Shown here one piece after another: positions 1 through 7,701 of a stretch of 64,000 bases of DNA. A program made the translations under genes and the position numbers. The notes beneath the pieces were generated by a model. The model was given only the letters and a program-made list of their open reading frames with translations, had not been told where the DNA came from and did not search any database. The number at the start of each line of letters is the position of its first letter. Positions within the stretch are counted from its first letter, which is position 1. This DNA comes from JAEXNA01 sp041676625 (GTDB lineage Bacteria > Vulcanimicrobiota > Xenobia > Xenobiales > JADMJV01), in the NCBI GenBank assembly GCA_041676625.1, contig JBAYRN010000010.1:1-64000 (forward strand). Direction: 5' to 3'.

Positions 1-1
1 C

Positions 2-1018
2 ACCACCATGCGACTGCTGGCGGGCCTGTTGTCCGGCTACCCCGGCCTTTTCATCCTGGATGGAGACGACTCTCTACGCAAGCGTCCCCAGGCCCGCATC
101 ATCCGGCCTCTGACCCGGATGGGAGGCAGTCTATGGGCCCGACGCAACGACACCCTTTGCCCTCTGGTGGTAAAGGGCGGCGCCCTCACCCCCTTTCGGG
201 GCCGGCCGGAGGTGGCTTCCGCCCAGGTGAAGTCTTCGATCTTGCTGGCCGCCCTAGCCGCCGGGGTGGAGGTGGAGCTGGAGGAACTCGCCCTGACCCG
301 AGACCACACCGAAAATATGCTCCGGGGGCTGGGCGTTCCGCTGCACAGTGAGGGCCTCAAGGTGCACCTTCCGGCTGGACCTCACAGCTTCGACGGATAC
401 CGGTTTGAGGTGCCCGGCGACCCCTCCTCGGCAGCTTTTCTGGTGGCCGCAGCGGTTCTGGGAACGGGCACCCGGGTTAGCGTGGAGGGAGTGTGCCTGA
501 ACCCGACTCGTACCGGATTTTTTAACATCCTGGAGCGGATGGGTGCGCGAATCACCTTGACCGAAACAGAACGGCGCATGGGCGAACCGGTCGGCACCAT
601 CACCGCCGAAAGCTCGCGCTTGATCGGAACCACGGTGGAGCCAGAGGAGGTACCGTCGGCCATCGACGAGTTTCCTTTATTGGCCGTCGTGGCCACGGCC
701 GCTGAGGGCCACACCGTGGTGCGGGGGGCTGAAGAGCTGAGGGTCAAAGAGTGCGACCGGATTCGCTGCGTGGTCACCGAACTTTCCAAGATGGGAGCTC
801 GGATCACAGAGGCCCCCGACGGCTTCACGGTCTACGGACCCACCCCCCTCAACGGGGCGCCGGTGGAGTGCCACGACGACCATCGGCTGGAGATGAGCCT
901 GGCGGTGGCGGCTCTTACGGCAAAGGGCAGTACCAACTTGCTGCACGCAGGTTGGGCTTCGATCTCTTTTCCGGAGTTCTGGACCTTTTATCCCGGGGAG
1001 AGATTGACCTTTGATTGA
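2..1018 (+). CDS. aroA: 3-phosphoshikimate 1-carboxyvinyltransferase (EPSP synthase), 5'-truncated by window edge
   Basis: The open frame runs in from the window edge. The first residues read TTMRLLAGLL, which is the internal GT-T-MRLL substrate-binding segment of EPSP synthase, so the ATG at 8 is not the true start and about 90 N-terminal residues lie upstream. Further family motifs follow: DGDDSLRKRP, RPEVASAQVKSS, PGDPSSAAF, IDEFP and the C-terminal KECDRI and DDHRLEMS blocks. The enzyme joins phosphoenolpyruvate to shikimate 3-phosphate, the sixth step of the shikimate pathway, in the cytoplasm. It overlaps aroE by 8 nt, which suggests translational coupling. Confidence 0.97.
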   Translation, partial: TTMRLLAGLLSGYPGLFILDGDDSLRKRPQARIIRPLTRMGGSLWARRNDTLCPLVVKGGALTPFRGRPEVASAQVKSSILLAALAAGVEVELEELALTRDHTENMLRGLGVPLHSEGLKVHLPAGPHSFDGYRFEVPGDPSSAAFLVAAAVLGTGTRVSVEGVCLNPTRTGFFNILERMGARITLTETERRMGEPVGTITAESSRLIGTTVEPEEVPSAIDEFPLLAVVATAAEGHTVVRGAEELRVKECDRIRCVVTELSKMGARITEAPDGFTVYGPTPLNGAPVECHDDHRLEMSLAVAALTAKGSTNLLHAGWASISFPEFWTFYPGERLTFD

Positions 1019-1853
1019 AAGGGCCGACCTTTCGACTTTGTGGCTCCTGGGAGATCCCGTGAGTCATAGCCTGAGTCCACTCATTCAGAATACCGCGCTG
1101 GCTCTTTTGGGGGAAACAGTGGTTTATTTAGCCGCTCGGGTAACCGCCCGGGATTTTTCCAAAGTGGTGCAGAGTCTAGTGGCTCTGGGGGCACTGGGGG
1201 CCAACATCACGGTGCCCCACAAACTGCGGGCGTTCGAGCTTTGCGACCGGCATTCGCCCCGGGCTACTCTTATGCAAGCGGTCAACACTCTGCATTTTCG
1301 CGAGGGCGAGATCTACGGCGACAACACCGATGGAGTTGGTTGGTGGAACGCGTTGACCCGAGAGTTCCCGGTTGAGTTTCAAAGAGCCGTGGTGCTGGGG
1401 GCAGGGGGAGCCTCCCGGGCCGTCTGCCATACCCTGATGGCCAATGGGGTTGAAGAACTGGTGTTGCTGAACCGTACGCCTGAAAAGGCCCGACGCCTGA
1501 AGGACGAACTCCCCTCGCCCGAGCGGGTCAGGATCGATTCGTTGTCTCGTTTTTCGAGCTACCTGCAAGACAATACCCTGGTGGTCCAGACAACCTCGGT
1601 GGGGCTGAAAGGCCAGGAGTCTCCGGTTCCGCTGCCCCAGGGGTGGCCGGATGGTTGTGTCTTGTCGGAACTCATCTATGGGCGCCCGACCGAACTGCTG
1701 AAGCGGGTCCGTTCCCTGGACGGACTGGCCCAGGACGGGCTGGGAATGCTGTGTGGGCAGGCTGCTGAAAGTCTGGCAATTTGGACGGGGCGACCAGTCA
1801 CTGAGATTCCTCTGGAAAAGATGATCGAGGCGGCTCGAAAGAAGTTATCTTAG
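1011..1853 (+). CDS. aroE: Shikimate dehydrogenase (NADP+)
   Basis: A 280-residue protein of normal family length. SHSLSP (18-23) binds shikimate, NITVPHK ends in the catalytic lysine K71, and D107 in NTDGVGW is the partner aspartate. GAGGASRA (130-137) is the Rossmann nucleotide loop, NRTPEKA follows the second strand as in NADP-dependent members, and the C-terminal block GLGMLCGQAAES is present. It reduces 3-dehydroshikimate to shikimate. The TTG start lies inside the end of aroA (8-nt overlap), so the two are one transcript. The 3' end overlaps convergent aroK by 9 nt. Confidence 0.95.
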   Translation: MIERADLSTLWLLGDPVSHSLSPLIQNTALALLGETVVYLAARVTARDFSKVVQSLVALGALGANITVPHKLRAFELCDRHSPRATLMQAVNTLHFREGEIYGDNTDGVGWWNALTREFPVEFQRAVVLGAGGASRAVCHTLMANGVEELVLLNRTPEKARRLKDELPSPERVRIDSLSRFSSYLQDNTLVVQTTSVGLKGQESPVPLPQGWPDGCVLSELIYGRPTELLKRVRSLDGLAQDGLGMLCGQAAESLAIWTGRPVTEIPLEKMIEAARKKLS

Positions 1854-2411
1854 CTCGACCCTTGAGGTGAGTTTTTCTGTAAAGAGTTCAGGCCGAGAGC
1901 GCAAAAATTCGTGGACCTTTCGGGCTGCAATCAGGGGAGTGAGGTCGGTGGTCTCTAATCGCAGATTGATCTTGCTGTAGACCTCTTCTCGTTCGGCCAA
2001 GAGCTTTTTGATCTTCTCCTCGACTTCTTCTTCTGTTTCTCCGGCCAGAAGGGGGCGTTTCGAGGTGCGTTTCAAGCGGCCGATCAGGCTGGTTTGGGTG
2101 GTGTAAAGTCGAAGCAGGAGACCACTTTTTTCAAAAGCTTCCAGGTTGACCGGATCCATGATGGTGCCTCCACCGGTACCGATGACTCTGTTTTCGGTGG
2201 CGGATAGTTCCAGGGACAACTCCCGCTCGGCGGCACGGAAAGCAGCTTCACCGTCCTCGGCGAAGATCTCATTAACCGACTTACTGAATCGGCTTTCCAG
2301 GACTTGATCGGTATCCAGAAATTTTCTTCCCATCGCCTTGGCCAACTCGCGGCCGATGGTTGTCTTTCCGGTGCCCATAAAGCCCACCAGGTACAGATTG
2401 TTGCGCGGCAT
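1845..2411 (-). CDS. aroK: Shikimate kinase
   Basis: A P-loop kinase of about 188 residues. GFMGTGKTT is the Walker A loop, DTD the shikimate/Mg-binding aspartates, GTGGG the substrate loop, and KRPLL the LID arginine region. It phosphorylates shikimate just before the AroA step. A GTG lies 6 nt further upstream (2417), but the AAGGA sequence sits about 8 nt before the ATG at 2411 and only 2 nt before the GTG, so I prefer the ATG. It is transcribed toward aroE with a 9-nt convergent overlap. Confidence 0.94.
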   Translation of the reverse strand: MPRNNLYLVGFMGTGKTTIGRELAKAMGRKFLDTDQVLESRFSKSVNEIFAEDGEAAFRAAERELSLELSATENRVIGTGGGTIMDPVNLEAFEKSGLLLRLYTTQTSLIGRLKRTSKRPLLAGETEEEVEEKIKKLLAEREEVYSKINLRLETTDLTPLIAARKVHEFLRSRPELFTEKLTSRVELR

Positions 2412-2473
2412 GCTCACAATCCTTTTCTTCTCAGCGGGAGGGCGGTTCCCTTTGAGCGGCTTCCTTTGAACGC

Positions 2474-2500
2474 AAAAAGGGGCCGCGTGCGGCCCCTTTT
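2474..2500 (-). terminator. Rho-independent terminator
   Basis: Perfect GGGGCCGC/GCGGCCCC stem with a short loop. Read on the minus strand it is followed by five T residues. It lies 16 nt after the stop of the small membrane protein gene at 2516-2686 and before aroK. Confidence 0.8.
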
Positions 2501-2515
2501 CTCACCTATAAAGGG

Positions 2516-2686
2516 TTAGTGCCCGCCTTCATGGCTTGCCGTAACGGCGCCATGATCTTGATATTCGGCGACACCTTGATCGCCGCCGAAGTAATACATG
2601 ATCAGCATCAGGCAGAGCATTCCAAGAATCACTACCGGCAGCAGCAGCTTAGCGGAGTTGACGGGTTCTTCTACATGTTCTGACAT
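2516..2686 (-). CDS. Small single-pass membrane protein (56 aa)
   Basis: The frame encodes 56 residues: MSEHVEEPVN, then a hydrophobic stretch of about 20 residues (roughly 13-33, LLLPVVILGMLCLMLIMYYF), then a short hydrophilic His/Glu/Gly-rich tail. AGGAG lies 8 nt before the ATG, and a strong terminator follows 16 nt after the stop, so it is a self-contained gene. The topology (short acidic N-terminus, one helix, short tail) resembles tiny accessory subunits of respiratory or transport complexes, but no family is recognised. It lies between aroK and an SDR gene on the same strand. Confidence 0.7.
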   Translation of the reverse strand: MSEHVEEPVNSAKLLLPVVILGMLCLMLIMYYFGGDQGVAEYQDHGAVTASHEGGH

Positions 2687-2743
2687 CGATTATTCTCCTG
2701 AGGTTCTAAAAATTACCTTGTAGTTCGCCCAGCCCCGTTCGCC

Positions 2744-3538
2744 TCAAGGAGTGGACTCCCTTCTTAGGGCCTGCACAGGTCCTCGCACTGCGAAGAGCTC
2801 CTGGGCTCCTGACTGAACCTGGTCATCAGTATATTCTATCAATTCTCCTGAGCGGTCAAGAGGCCCGTGCAAGGCTAGCCAGACCGCCGAGCGGGCCGGT
2901 ACTTCCGGAGGTTCCAAACTGCCGGACTCCTTCAGGCCTTTGAATTTGGCCAGGTCGGACTCGGTCATACCCGCGGAGTCGCGGATCTCGCTTTGCATTC
3001 CGGTATCGATCACACCCGGTCGCAACGAAAAGAAACCCACTTCAGGGCACTCCACGGCCACGACCTGAGTAAGATGTAAGAAGCCTGCCTTGGAGGCGCA
3101 GTAGGCGCTCCATCCCTGAACCACTTTGACGGCCGCACCGGTGCTGATGTTGACAACCCTTCCTCGACTCTTTCTCAAGTAGGGCAGAGCAGCTCGTATC
3201 ATCAGCGTTGGGGTGGTCAGGTTCAAAGTGATGGCGCGCGCCCACTCTGCGGAATCGCACTGCTCCAGGGGGTCGATCGGCTGGATGGTCCCGGCGTTGT
3301 TGACCAGGCCGTCCAGACTGCCGAACCTCTCCATCGTACGGTTCAGCAGTTTCTCGGCGTCTTGCCACTCCGAGAGATCGCAGGCTGTCCATTCCACGTT
3401 AGCAACGCCTTGCCAGAGCTCTTTTAGTCTCTCTTCAGAGCGGGCACAGGCCATAACTCGGTGGCCCAGATTTTGAAGCTGGCGGACAATAGCTTCTCCC
3501 AGACCTCTCGAGGCTCCGGTCACTAGAAAGCTCTTCAC
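2744..3538 (-). CDS. SDR family NAD(P)-dependent oxidoreductase
   Basis: A classical short-chain dehydrogenase of 264 residues. It has the TGASRGLG cofactor loop (7-14), NNAG (80-83), catalytic S132, and Y146-x3-K150 in YCASK. The Rossmann fold is complete and the length is typical. The substrate cannot be predicted; the set of residues resembles sepiapterin-reductase/benzil-reductase-like SDRs, but this is only an impression. The start overlaps the stop of the upstream FHA gene by 4 nt (ATGA type), so the two are co-translated. Confidence 0.9.
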   Translation of the reverse strand: MKSFLVTGASRGLGEAIVRQLQNLGHRVMACARSEERLKELWQGVANVEWTACDLSEWQDAEKLLNRTMERFGSLDGLVNNAGTIQPIDPLEQCDSAEWARAITLNLTTPTLMIRAALPYLRKSRGRVVNISTGAAVKVVQGWSAYCASKAGFLHLTQVVAVECPEVGFFSLRPGVIDTGMQSEIRDSAGMTESDLAKFKGLKESGSLEPPEVPARSAVWLALHGPLDRSGELIEYTDDQVQSGAQELFAVRGPVQALRRESTP

Positions 3539-4422
3539 GATGGAATCTCCTGTTTCTTGCGATAGGCAAATATTTGGGATCCGAGCTGCAGTCGATCTTC
3601 CTCCATAAGCGACAGTTCGACTCCCTCAGGTAGTTCGGTTTGCCAGATCAGTCCGCTCTGCTTGCGAAAGACCCGGACGGGAAGGTGGTCGGGGCCCACG
3701 CTAACCACCTTGTATTGCTGCACGATCTCGTCGTAGCGAAGGAGCATATTGTAGTAGCTCAGGCCCTGGATGGGCGGTTCGTGCTCAAGATCGAAGGAAA
3801 CCCTGGGTTTTTCCGGTTCTCCTTCGGTGGACTGAGGCTCCGGTGGTGGCTGGGAGGACCCGACCCGCACCTTGTTTCCGGAGAGTTCGTACTCGGTTCC
3901 GTCGTCCGAGGAAAGCACGAACAGCGCCTGCGGTCCGATTGAGACTTTGCGGTTGGAAGGGGAGTAGATCGGTACCGTGGCCCCGGGAATCTTCCGCATG
4001 GGCTTGGTCGCTTCCAGGTCCTCTGGAATGGATACGGCCCCGGGGTGATTACCCCACTCCTCGACGGAACTGGTGGTGGCCTTGGACCACCGCAGGTCGG
4101 CTCTCTGGACCTCGATGTGAGTGGCCCCCACTTCGATCAAGTCGCCCTCAAAGACTTCCACGTCTTCGGCCACCTCGCCGTTGACGTAGGATGAGTTTGT
4201 CGCCGAGCGGTGCAACAGACGAAAGCAGTGCCGGTCGTCTTGCCAAAAGAGCTCGCAATGCAACCGACTCACGGTATCGTCGGCCAGCTTTATCCAACCC
4301 GGAACCCTTTCTCCGGGGCGGATGGCTCGACCAATTTTCAGCACGGGTGAATCGACCACATAGGTCAAGCCCCGATTAGGGCCGGAGCGAATTCTGAGCT
4401 GGTATCCACAACTCCACTTCAT
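3535..4422 (-). CDS. FHA domain-containing protein
   Basis: A 295-residue soluble protein. The N-terminal part (about 17-108) is a forkhead-associated domain: KIGRA, then SRLHCEL with the conserved Ser-Arg-x-x-His, then NSSYVNGE and a GDLIEVG block. Such domains bind phosphothreonine. The middle (about 115-205) is low-complexity and Pro/Glu-rich. The C-terminal part (about 206-295) looks like a second small beta-rich domain of no recognised family. It is first in a two-gene unit with the SDR. No kinase or secretion partner is adjacent. Confidence 0.85.
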   Translation of the reverse strand: MKWSCGYQLRIRSGPNRGLTYVVDSPVLKIGRAIRPGERVPGWIKLADDTVSRLHCELFWQDDRHCFRLLHRSATNSSYVNGEVAEDVEVFEGDLIEVGATHIEVQRADLRWSKATTSSVEEWGNHPGAVSIPEDLEATKPMRKIPGATVPIYSPSNRKVSIGPQALFVLSSDDGTEYELSGNKVRVGSSQPPPEPQSTEGEPEKPRVSFDLEHEPPIQGLSYYNMLLRYDEIVQQYKVVSVGPDHLPVRVFRKQSGLIWQTELPEGVELSLMEEDRLQLGSQIFAYRKKQEIPS

Positions 4423-4540
4423 GCGTTTCCATCCTCACTTTTGTTTCACGTGTCGGAAGGCCATTCTGCTTGCACCCGGTTTCGACCCCCCTCCTTCACG
4501 GGATAAAGTGCAGGGCTGAACACCCTTCTTCCTGGGAAAA

Positions 4541-4566
4541 AAAAAGAGCCCGGATAGGCTCTCTTT
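4541..4566 (-). terminator. Rho-independent terminator of the glycine-rich protein gene
   Basis: On the minus strand, AGAGCC pairs with GGCTCT across a 6-nt loop and is followed by a run of nine T residues. It begins about 20 nt after the stop of the gene at 4587-5504. Confidence 0.85.
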
Positions 4567-4586
4567 GGAGTTTGGCACCGAGGCTG

Positions 4587-5504
4587 TTAGATCCGGACGG
4601 TGTCGTAATTTCTGAGGTCGTTGGCAAACCCGCCCTGGGAGACGTAGTTGATCACCTGTTGGTAACGGTTGAGGTCGCTAATGGTACCACTGTTGATCAC
4701 GTCGTTTAAGCTGAGCTGTCCGGCGTTGATGGCAGCGGTGATCGCTCCGATGGTCTGGACGTCGGTTTGGCCCACCTGGGGATCGTTGATAAACTGGTTC
4801 AGCCCCTTGGATTCCAGGAGGCGCTTCAGGCCGGGGTTGTCGTAAAATCCGGGACCGCCGAGCAGGTCTCCCTTGAAGACTGAGGCTACTTGCATAAACA
4901 GTTGAGCTTCCGGCTTCATATTACCGAACGCTTGCTGACCCTGGGCCAGTCCCTGGGCCGAGAGGGGGTTGGCCCCGGTAGCTTGAGCAGCGAACTGATA
5001 GGCATAGTTGCGGGCCAGGGAGGCCTGCCACATGGTGGGGTCCTGAACGGTTCCGAATCTGGAGCCGGGAATGGCGTCTCTTTGAGCCACACCGGTTTTG
5101 CCCTGGAGCGCTCCACCGGCGATCTGAGCCTGAATGTAAGAGGCGTATTCCTGGGGGTCGCTGGGGGGAGGGAGGGCTACTCCGCCGCCGCCACCACCAC
5201 CACCGTAACCGGTGGAAGGGCCGTTAGGGTTGTAATTTTGTAAATGCGGAAAGTGTTGGCTGGCGTAGTCGAAAGGTTGCTGAGGGGGGTAGCCACCACC
5301 GAAGCCACCGCCGCCGAAGCCGCCCCATCCCTGGGAGAGCTGGGCCAGGCTGCTCATCAACTGAAAAAGCAGATTCATGGTCTGCATACCGCCGCCACCA
5401 TAAGGCCCAAAAGCTGGTCCTGTCTGATACGGTGAAAAACCGCCCGTGGGTGCTAAACCTCCGCCGTATTGCGGTACAAACGATTGAAAGTTTCCAACTA
5501 ACAT
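4587..5504 (-). CDS. Glycine-rich protein of unknown function, shares a short motif with the protein at 61766-62662
   Basis: A 305-residue protein with no signal peptide. The first 110 residues are rich in Gly, Pro, Tyr and Phe and contain LLFQLMSSLAQLSQGWGGF (about 45-63). A closely similar block, ALFQAMTALNQLQGGWGGF, occurs near the N-terminus of the protein at 61766. The C-terminal two thirds are predicted mixed helical, ending with repeats around LSLNDVINSGTISDLNRYQQ that resemble short helical docking units. It is monocistronic: start with GAGGGA 4-5 nt upstream, strong terminator downstream. A direct-repeat site (5597-5624) lies about 95 nt upstream. No family is recognised. Confidence 0.75.
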   Translation of the reverse strand: MLVGNFQSFVPQYGGGLAPTGGFSPYQTGPAFGPYGGGGMQTMNLLFQLMSSLAQLSQGWGGFGGGGFGGGYPPQQPFDYASQHFPHLQNYNPNGPSTGYGGGGGGGGVALPPPSDPQEYASYIQAQIAGGALQGKTGVAQRDAIPGSRFGTVQDPTMWQASLARNYAYQFAAQATGANPLSAQGLAQGQQAFGNMKPEAQLFMQVASVFKGDLLGGPGFYDNPGLKRLLESKGLNQFINDPQVGQTDVQTIGAITAAINAGQLSLNDVINSGTISDLNRYQQVINYVSQGGFANDLRNYDTVRI

Positions 5505-5596
5505 TAACGTCCCTCATACTCCTGGGCTTAAAACTCTCAGGAGGCATCTCTATGTTTCTGTTAGACTACTAGAAAGAGAGTCTCTTCGGCAAGGGT

Positions 5597-5624
5597 TTAA
5601 CATGGAGTTTACATCTTTCGAACG
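5597..5624 (+). promoter_or_regulatory. Triple direct repeat, 11-bp period (candidate regulator site)
   Basis: TTAACA, 5 nt, TTTACA, 5 nt, CGAACG: three hexamers at 5597, 5608 and 5619, exactly 11 bp apart. It lies in the gap upstream of the glycine-rich gene (which starts at 5504 on the minus strand), in the opposite orientation to it. The same pattern recurs at seven other intergenic positions in the window. Confidence 0.5.
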
Positions 5625-5678
5625 GATTTAAAACCGCGTGGTTGCCTTGTTTGGACAGTGTCAAGATTACTCGCACTC

Positions 5679-6611
5679 CTACACTCCGGGCAGCACGCAC
5701 AGCATCTCAAAGAGCAGATTAGCTCCGACCAGAGCCGTGTTTCCCGAAGGGTCGTAGGGGGGAGAGACCTCCACCAGATCGCCCCCCACAAGCTCCAGGC
5801 CCTGGCAGCCCCGAATCAGCTCGAGCGCCTGGATTCCACTCAAACCACCAATTTCCGGGGTGCCACAACCGGGGGCAAGAGACGGGTCGAGGGCGTCGAT
5901 GTCGAAGCTGAGGTAGACCGGACCGGCTCCCAAGGATTTCACGATCTCCTTCATCATGGGGGCCAGGGAGCGGTGCCAGCACTCCTCGGCGGGCACGACT
6001 CGAAAACCGCGTTCTCGCGACCAGTCGAAGTCTGCTGCTGAATAGCCGGAGCCGCGCAGGCCGATCTGAACCACCCGCGGGGGCTCTAGCAATCCTTCCT
6101 CAAAGGCTCGCCGAAAGGTTGTACCGTGAGCGAGCTTCTCACCGAACATTTCGTCGTTGATGTCAGCGTGGGCGTCCACGTGAATCAAGCCCAGCCGACC
6201 AAAATGCCCGTGGGCGGCCCGCAAGATCGGGAGCGTGAGGGTGTGGTCTCCTCCCAGGGTGAGGGGGAGGCATCCAGCAGCAAAAATGGGATTGTAAAAC
6301 TCTTCGATCCGACGGACCGAGTCGGCCAGGTTGTATGGATTGATCGCCACATCCCCCAGATCGGCCACCTGAAGATGCTCGAAGGGGGCGGCTCGGGTGC
6401 CCATGTTGTAAGGACGGATCAAGGTGGATTCCGCGCGAATCTGGCGGGGTCCGTAGCGGGTCCCGCCACGGTGGGAAGTGCCCAGATCCAGAGGGACGCC
6501 CACGAAGCAGGCATCCAGATCCTCGGGAGAGTTTGCGGAAGGCAGCCGCATCATGGTGCCCGGCCCGGCGAACCGGGGCATTTCGTTTCCCCCCAGGGGT
6601 TGATTCTTCAT
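5679..6611 (-). CDS. speB: Agmatinase/ureohydrolase family protein
   Basis: A 310-residue member of the arginase/agmatinase fold with the full dinuclear Mn site: H123 in GGDHT, D146, H148 and D150 in HVDAHAD, and D237 and D239 in SFDIDALDP. Agmatinase splits agmatine into putrescine and urea, the polyamine branch from arginine. GGTRYGPRQIR and the C-terminal DLVEVSPPYD support the agmatinase side of the family. Guanidinobutyrase or another guanidino-hydrolase cannot be excluded, because specificity is set by few residues. It stands alone, divergent from the glycine-zipper gene. Confidence 0.85.
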   Translation of the reverse strand: MKNQPLGGNEMPRFAGPGTMMRLPSANSPEDLDACFVGVPLDLGTSHRGGTRYGPRQIRAESTLIRPYNMGTRAAPFEHLQVADLGDVAINPYNLADSVRRIEEFYNPIFAAGCLPLTLGGDHTLTLPILRAAHGHFGRLGLIHVDAHADINDEMFGEKLAHGTTFRRAFEEGLLEPPRVVQIGLRGSGYSAADFDWSRERGFRVVPAEECWHRSLAPMMKEIVKSLGAGPVYLSFDIDALDPSLAPGCGTPEIGGLSGIQALELIRGCQGLELVGGDLVEVSPPYDPSGNTALVGANLLFEMLCVLPGV

Positions 6612-6634
6612 GGCTTGTCCTTCGAGTCGAGAGG

Positions 6635-6651
6635 TTTACAACCCCGCAAAC
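6635..6651 (+). promoter_or_regulatory. Weak copy of the 11-bp-period direct repeat
   Basis: TTTACA at 6635, then GCAAAC at 6646 (11 bp later), preceded by G as in the other copies (GTTTACA). It lies between the divergent agmatinase gene and the glycine-zipper gene, 33 nt before the latter's ATG. Confidence 0.35.
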
Positions 6652-6683
6652 TTCAGGCCCCCTCTTGAGACTATGCTGCGAGC

Positions 6684-7634
6684 ATGAGAATAGGCTCGCT
6701 TACCCGCTTCTTACACAACGACGACTTTCGCTCGGCCAAACCAGCCGGTGATCCCAAACCTGAACTCGCCGAAGCTGCCGCCGCCGGCGCGCTGGCCGGA
6801 GCCTCCGTGGGTGCTGTGGTGGGGGCTGGAGTCGGCTACCTCCAGGGGCTGAGCAATCTCGCTGATCCCCAGGCTACGGTGGCCGATGAGACCTATTTCA
6901 GCACCCAGCCCCGATTGTTGGGAGCGCGCTACGATGATGAGGATATCGTTTACCAATACAACTTCTCCACTGAGCAGTACGAATGGCGGACTGAAGACGA
7001 CGATTGGGATCCAATCATCGAAAGGGTGCGCCACAAACAGTATTCTAAGCCCGAATATCATACCGACCAGCGCGGAATTGTCGGGTCGGTGGCTCTGGGC
7101 GCTTTGAAAGGGGCCGCCATCGGTGGTGTGGTGGGAGCTGTGGGTATGGTGGGAGCCCGGGCGGCTGGTTGGAACGGATTGAGTAGCAAAGAGATTTTTT
7201 GGCACCCATCCGTGGCAGCCGCCGTGGGTGGTGGGGCCGGTGCTCTGGTCGGCGGGGTGGCCGGATATCACGCTGGAAAAGTCGCCCATCAAAACGCGCT
7301 GGTGGAAGTGCGCACGGCACCCACCTACCAGACCCAGCAGATCGGCTGGCAGCCCACCGAGCGGGCGGCCCGTCAGATCGCCCGGGACTTCAACAAGGGT
7401 AGTGGTGACTTCGAATTGCGGTACAGCGAGGTGGGCGATCGTTACGGCGATCCGCCCTTCCACGGCCACGACCCGGTCTATTCTCGGGTTCAAGTGGGAG
7501 AGCACCAACAGCGCTACCTGAGCTCGACTCTCACTCCCCTGAAAGGCGCCCTGATGGGGGTCGCCGGTGGCGCCGTCCTGGGAATGGCCGTGGGAGTGGG
7601 TGCTTCAGTTTTTACCATGATGATGGAGTCTTAG
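6684..7634 (+). CDS. Glycine-zipper protein of unknown function
   Basis: A 316-residue protein with four separate Gly/Ala/Val-rich stretches of glycine-zipper type (GxxxGxxxG): about 31-55, 135-155, 172-196 and 288-312. Between them lie hydrophilic, acidic and aromatic segments (for example a Tyr/Asp/Glu-rich block around 75-110). Such zippers pack as close helices in membranes. There is no cleavable signal peptide, so it is either an inner-membrane protein with four hydrophobic hairpins or a protein exported by another route. No family is recognised. A direct-repeat site precedes it. Confidence 0.7.
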   Translation: MRIGSLTRFLHNDDFRSAKPAGDPKPELAEAAAAGALAGASVGAVVGAGVGYLQGLSNLADPQATVADETYFSTQPRLLGARYDDEDIVYQYNFSTEQYEWRTEDDDWDPIIERVRHKQYSKPEYHTDQRGIVGSVALGALKGAAIGGVVGAVGMVGARAAGWNGLSSKEIFWHPSVAAAVGGGAGALVGGVAGYHAGKVAHQNALVEVRTAPTYQTQQIGWQPTERAARQIARDFNKGSGDFELRYSEVGDRYGDPPFHGHDPVYSRVQVGEHQQRYLSSTLTPLKGALMGVAGGAVLGMAVGVGASVFTMMMES

Positions 7635-7701
7635 GGCTCCTAGCACCTAACAAGCCATTTCTACCAGGGAAGACCTCTACCGGATCCCGTAGCTCTCAGG
7701 T

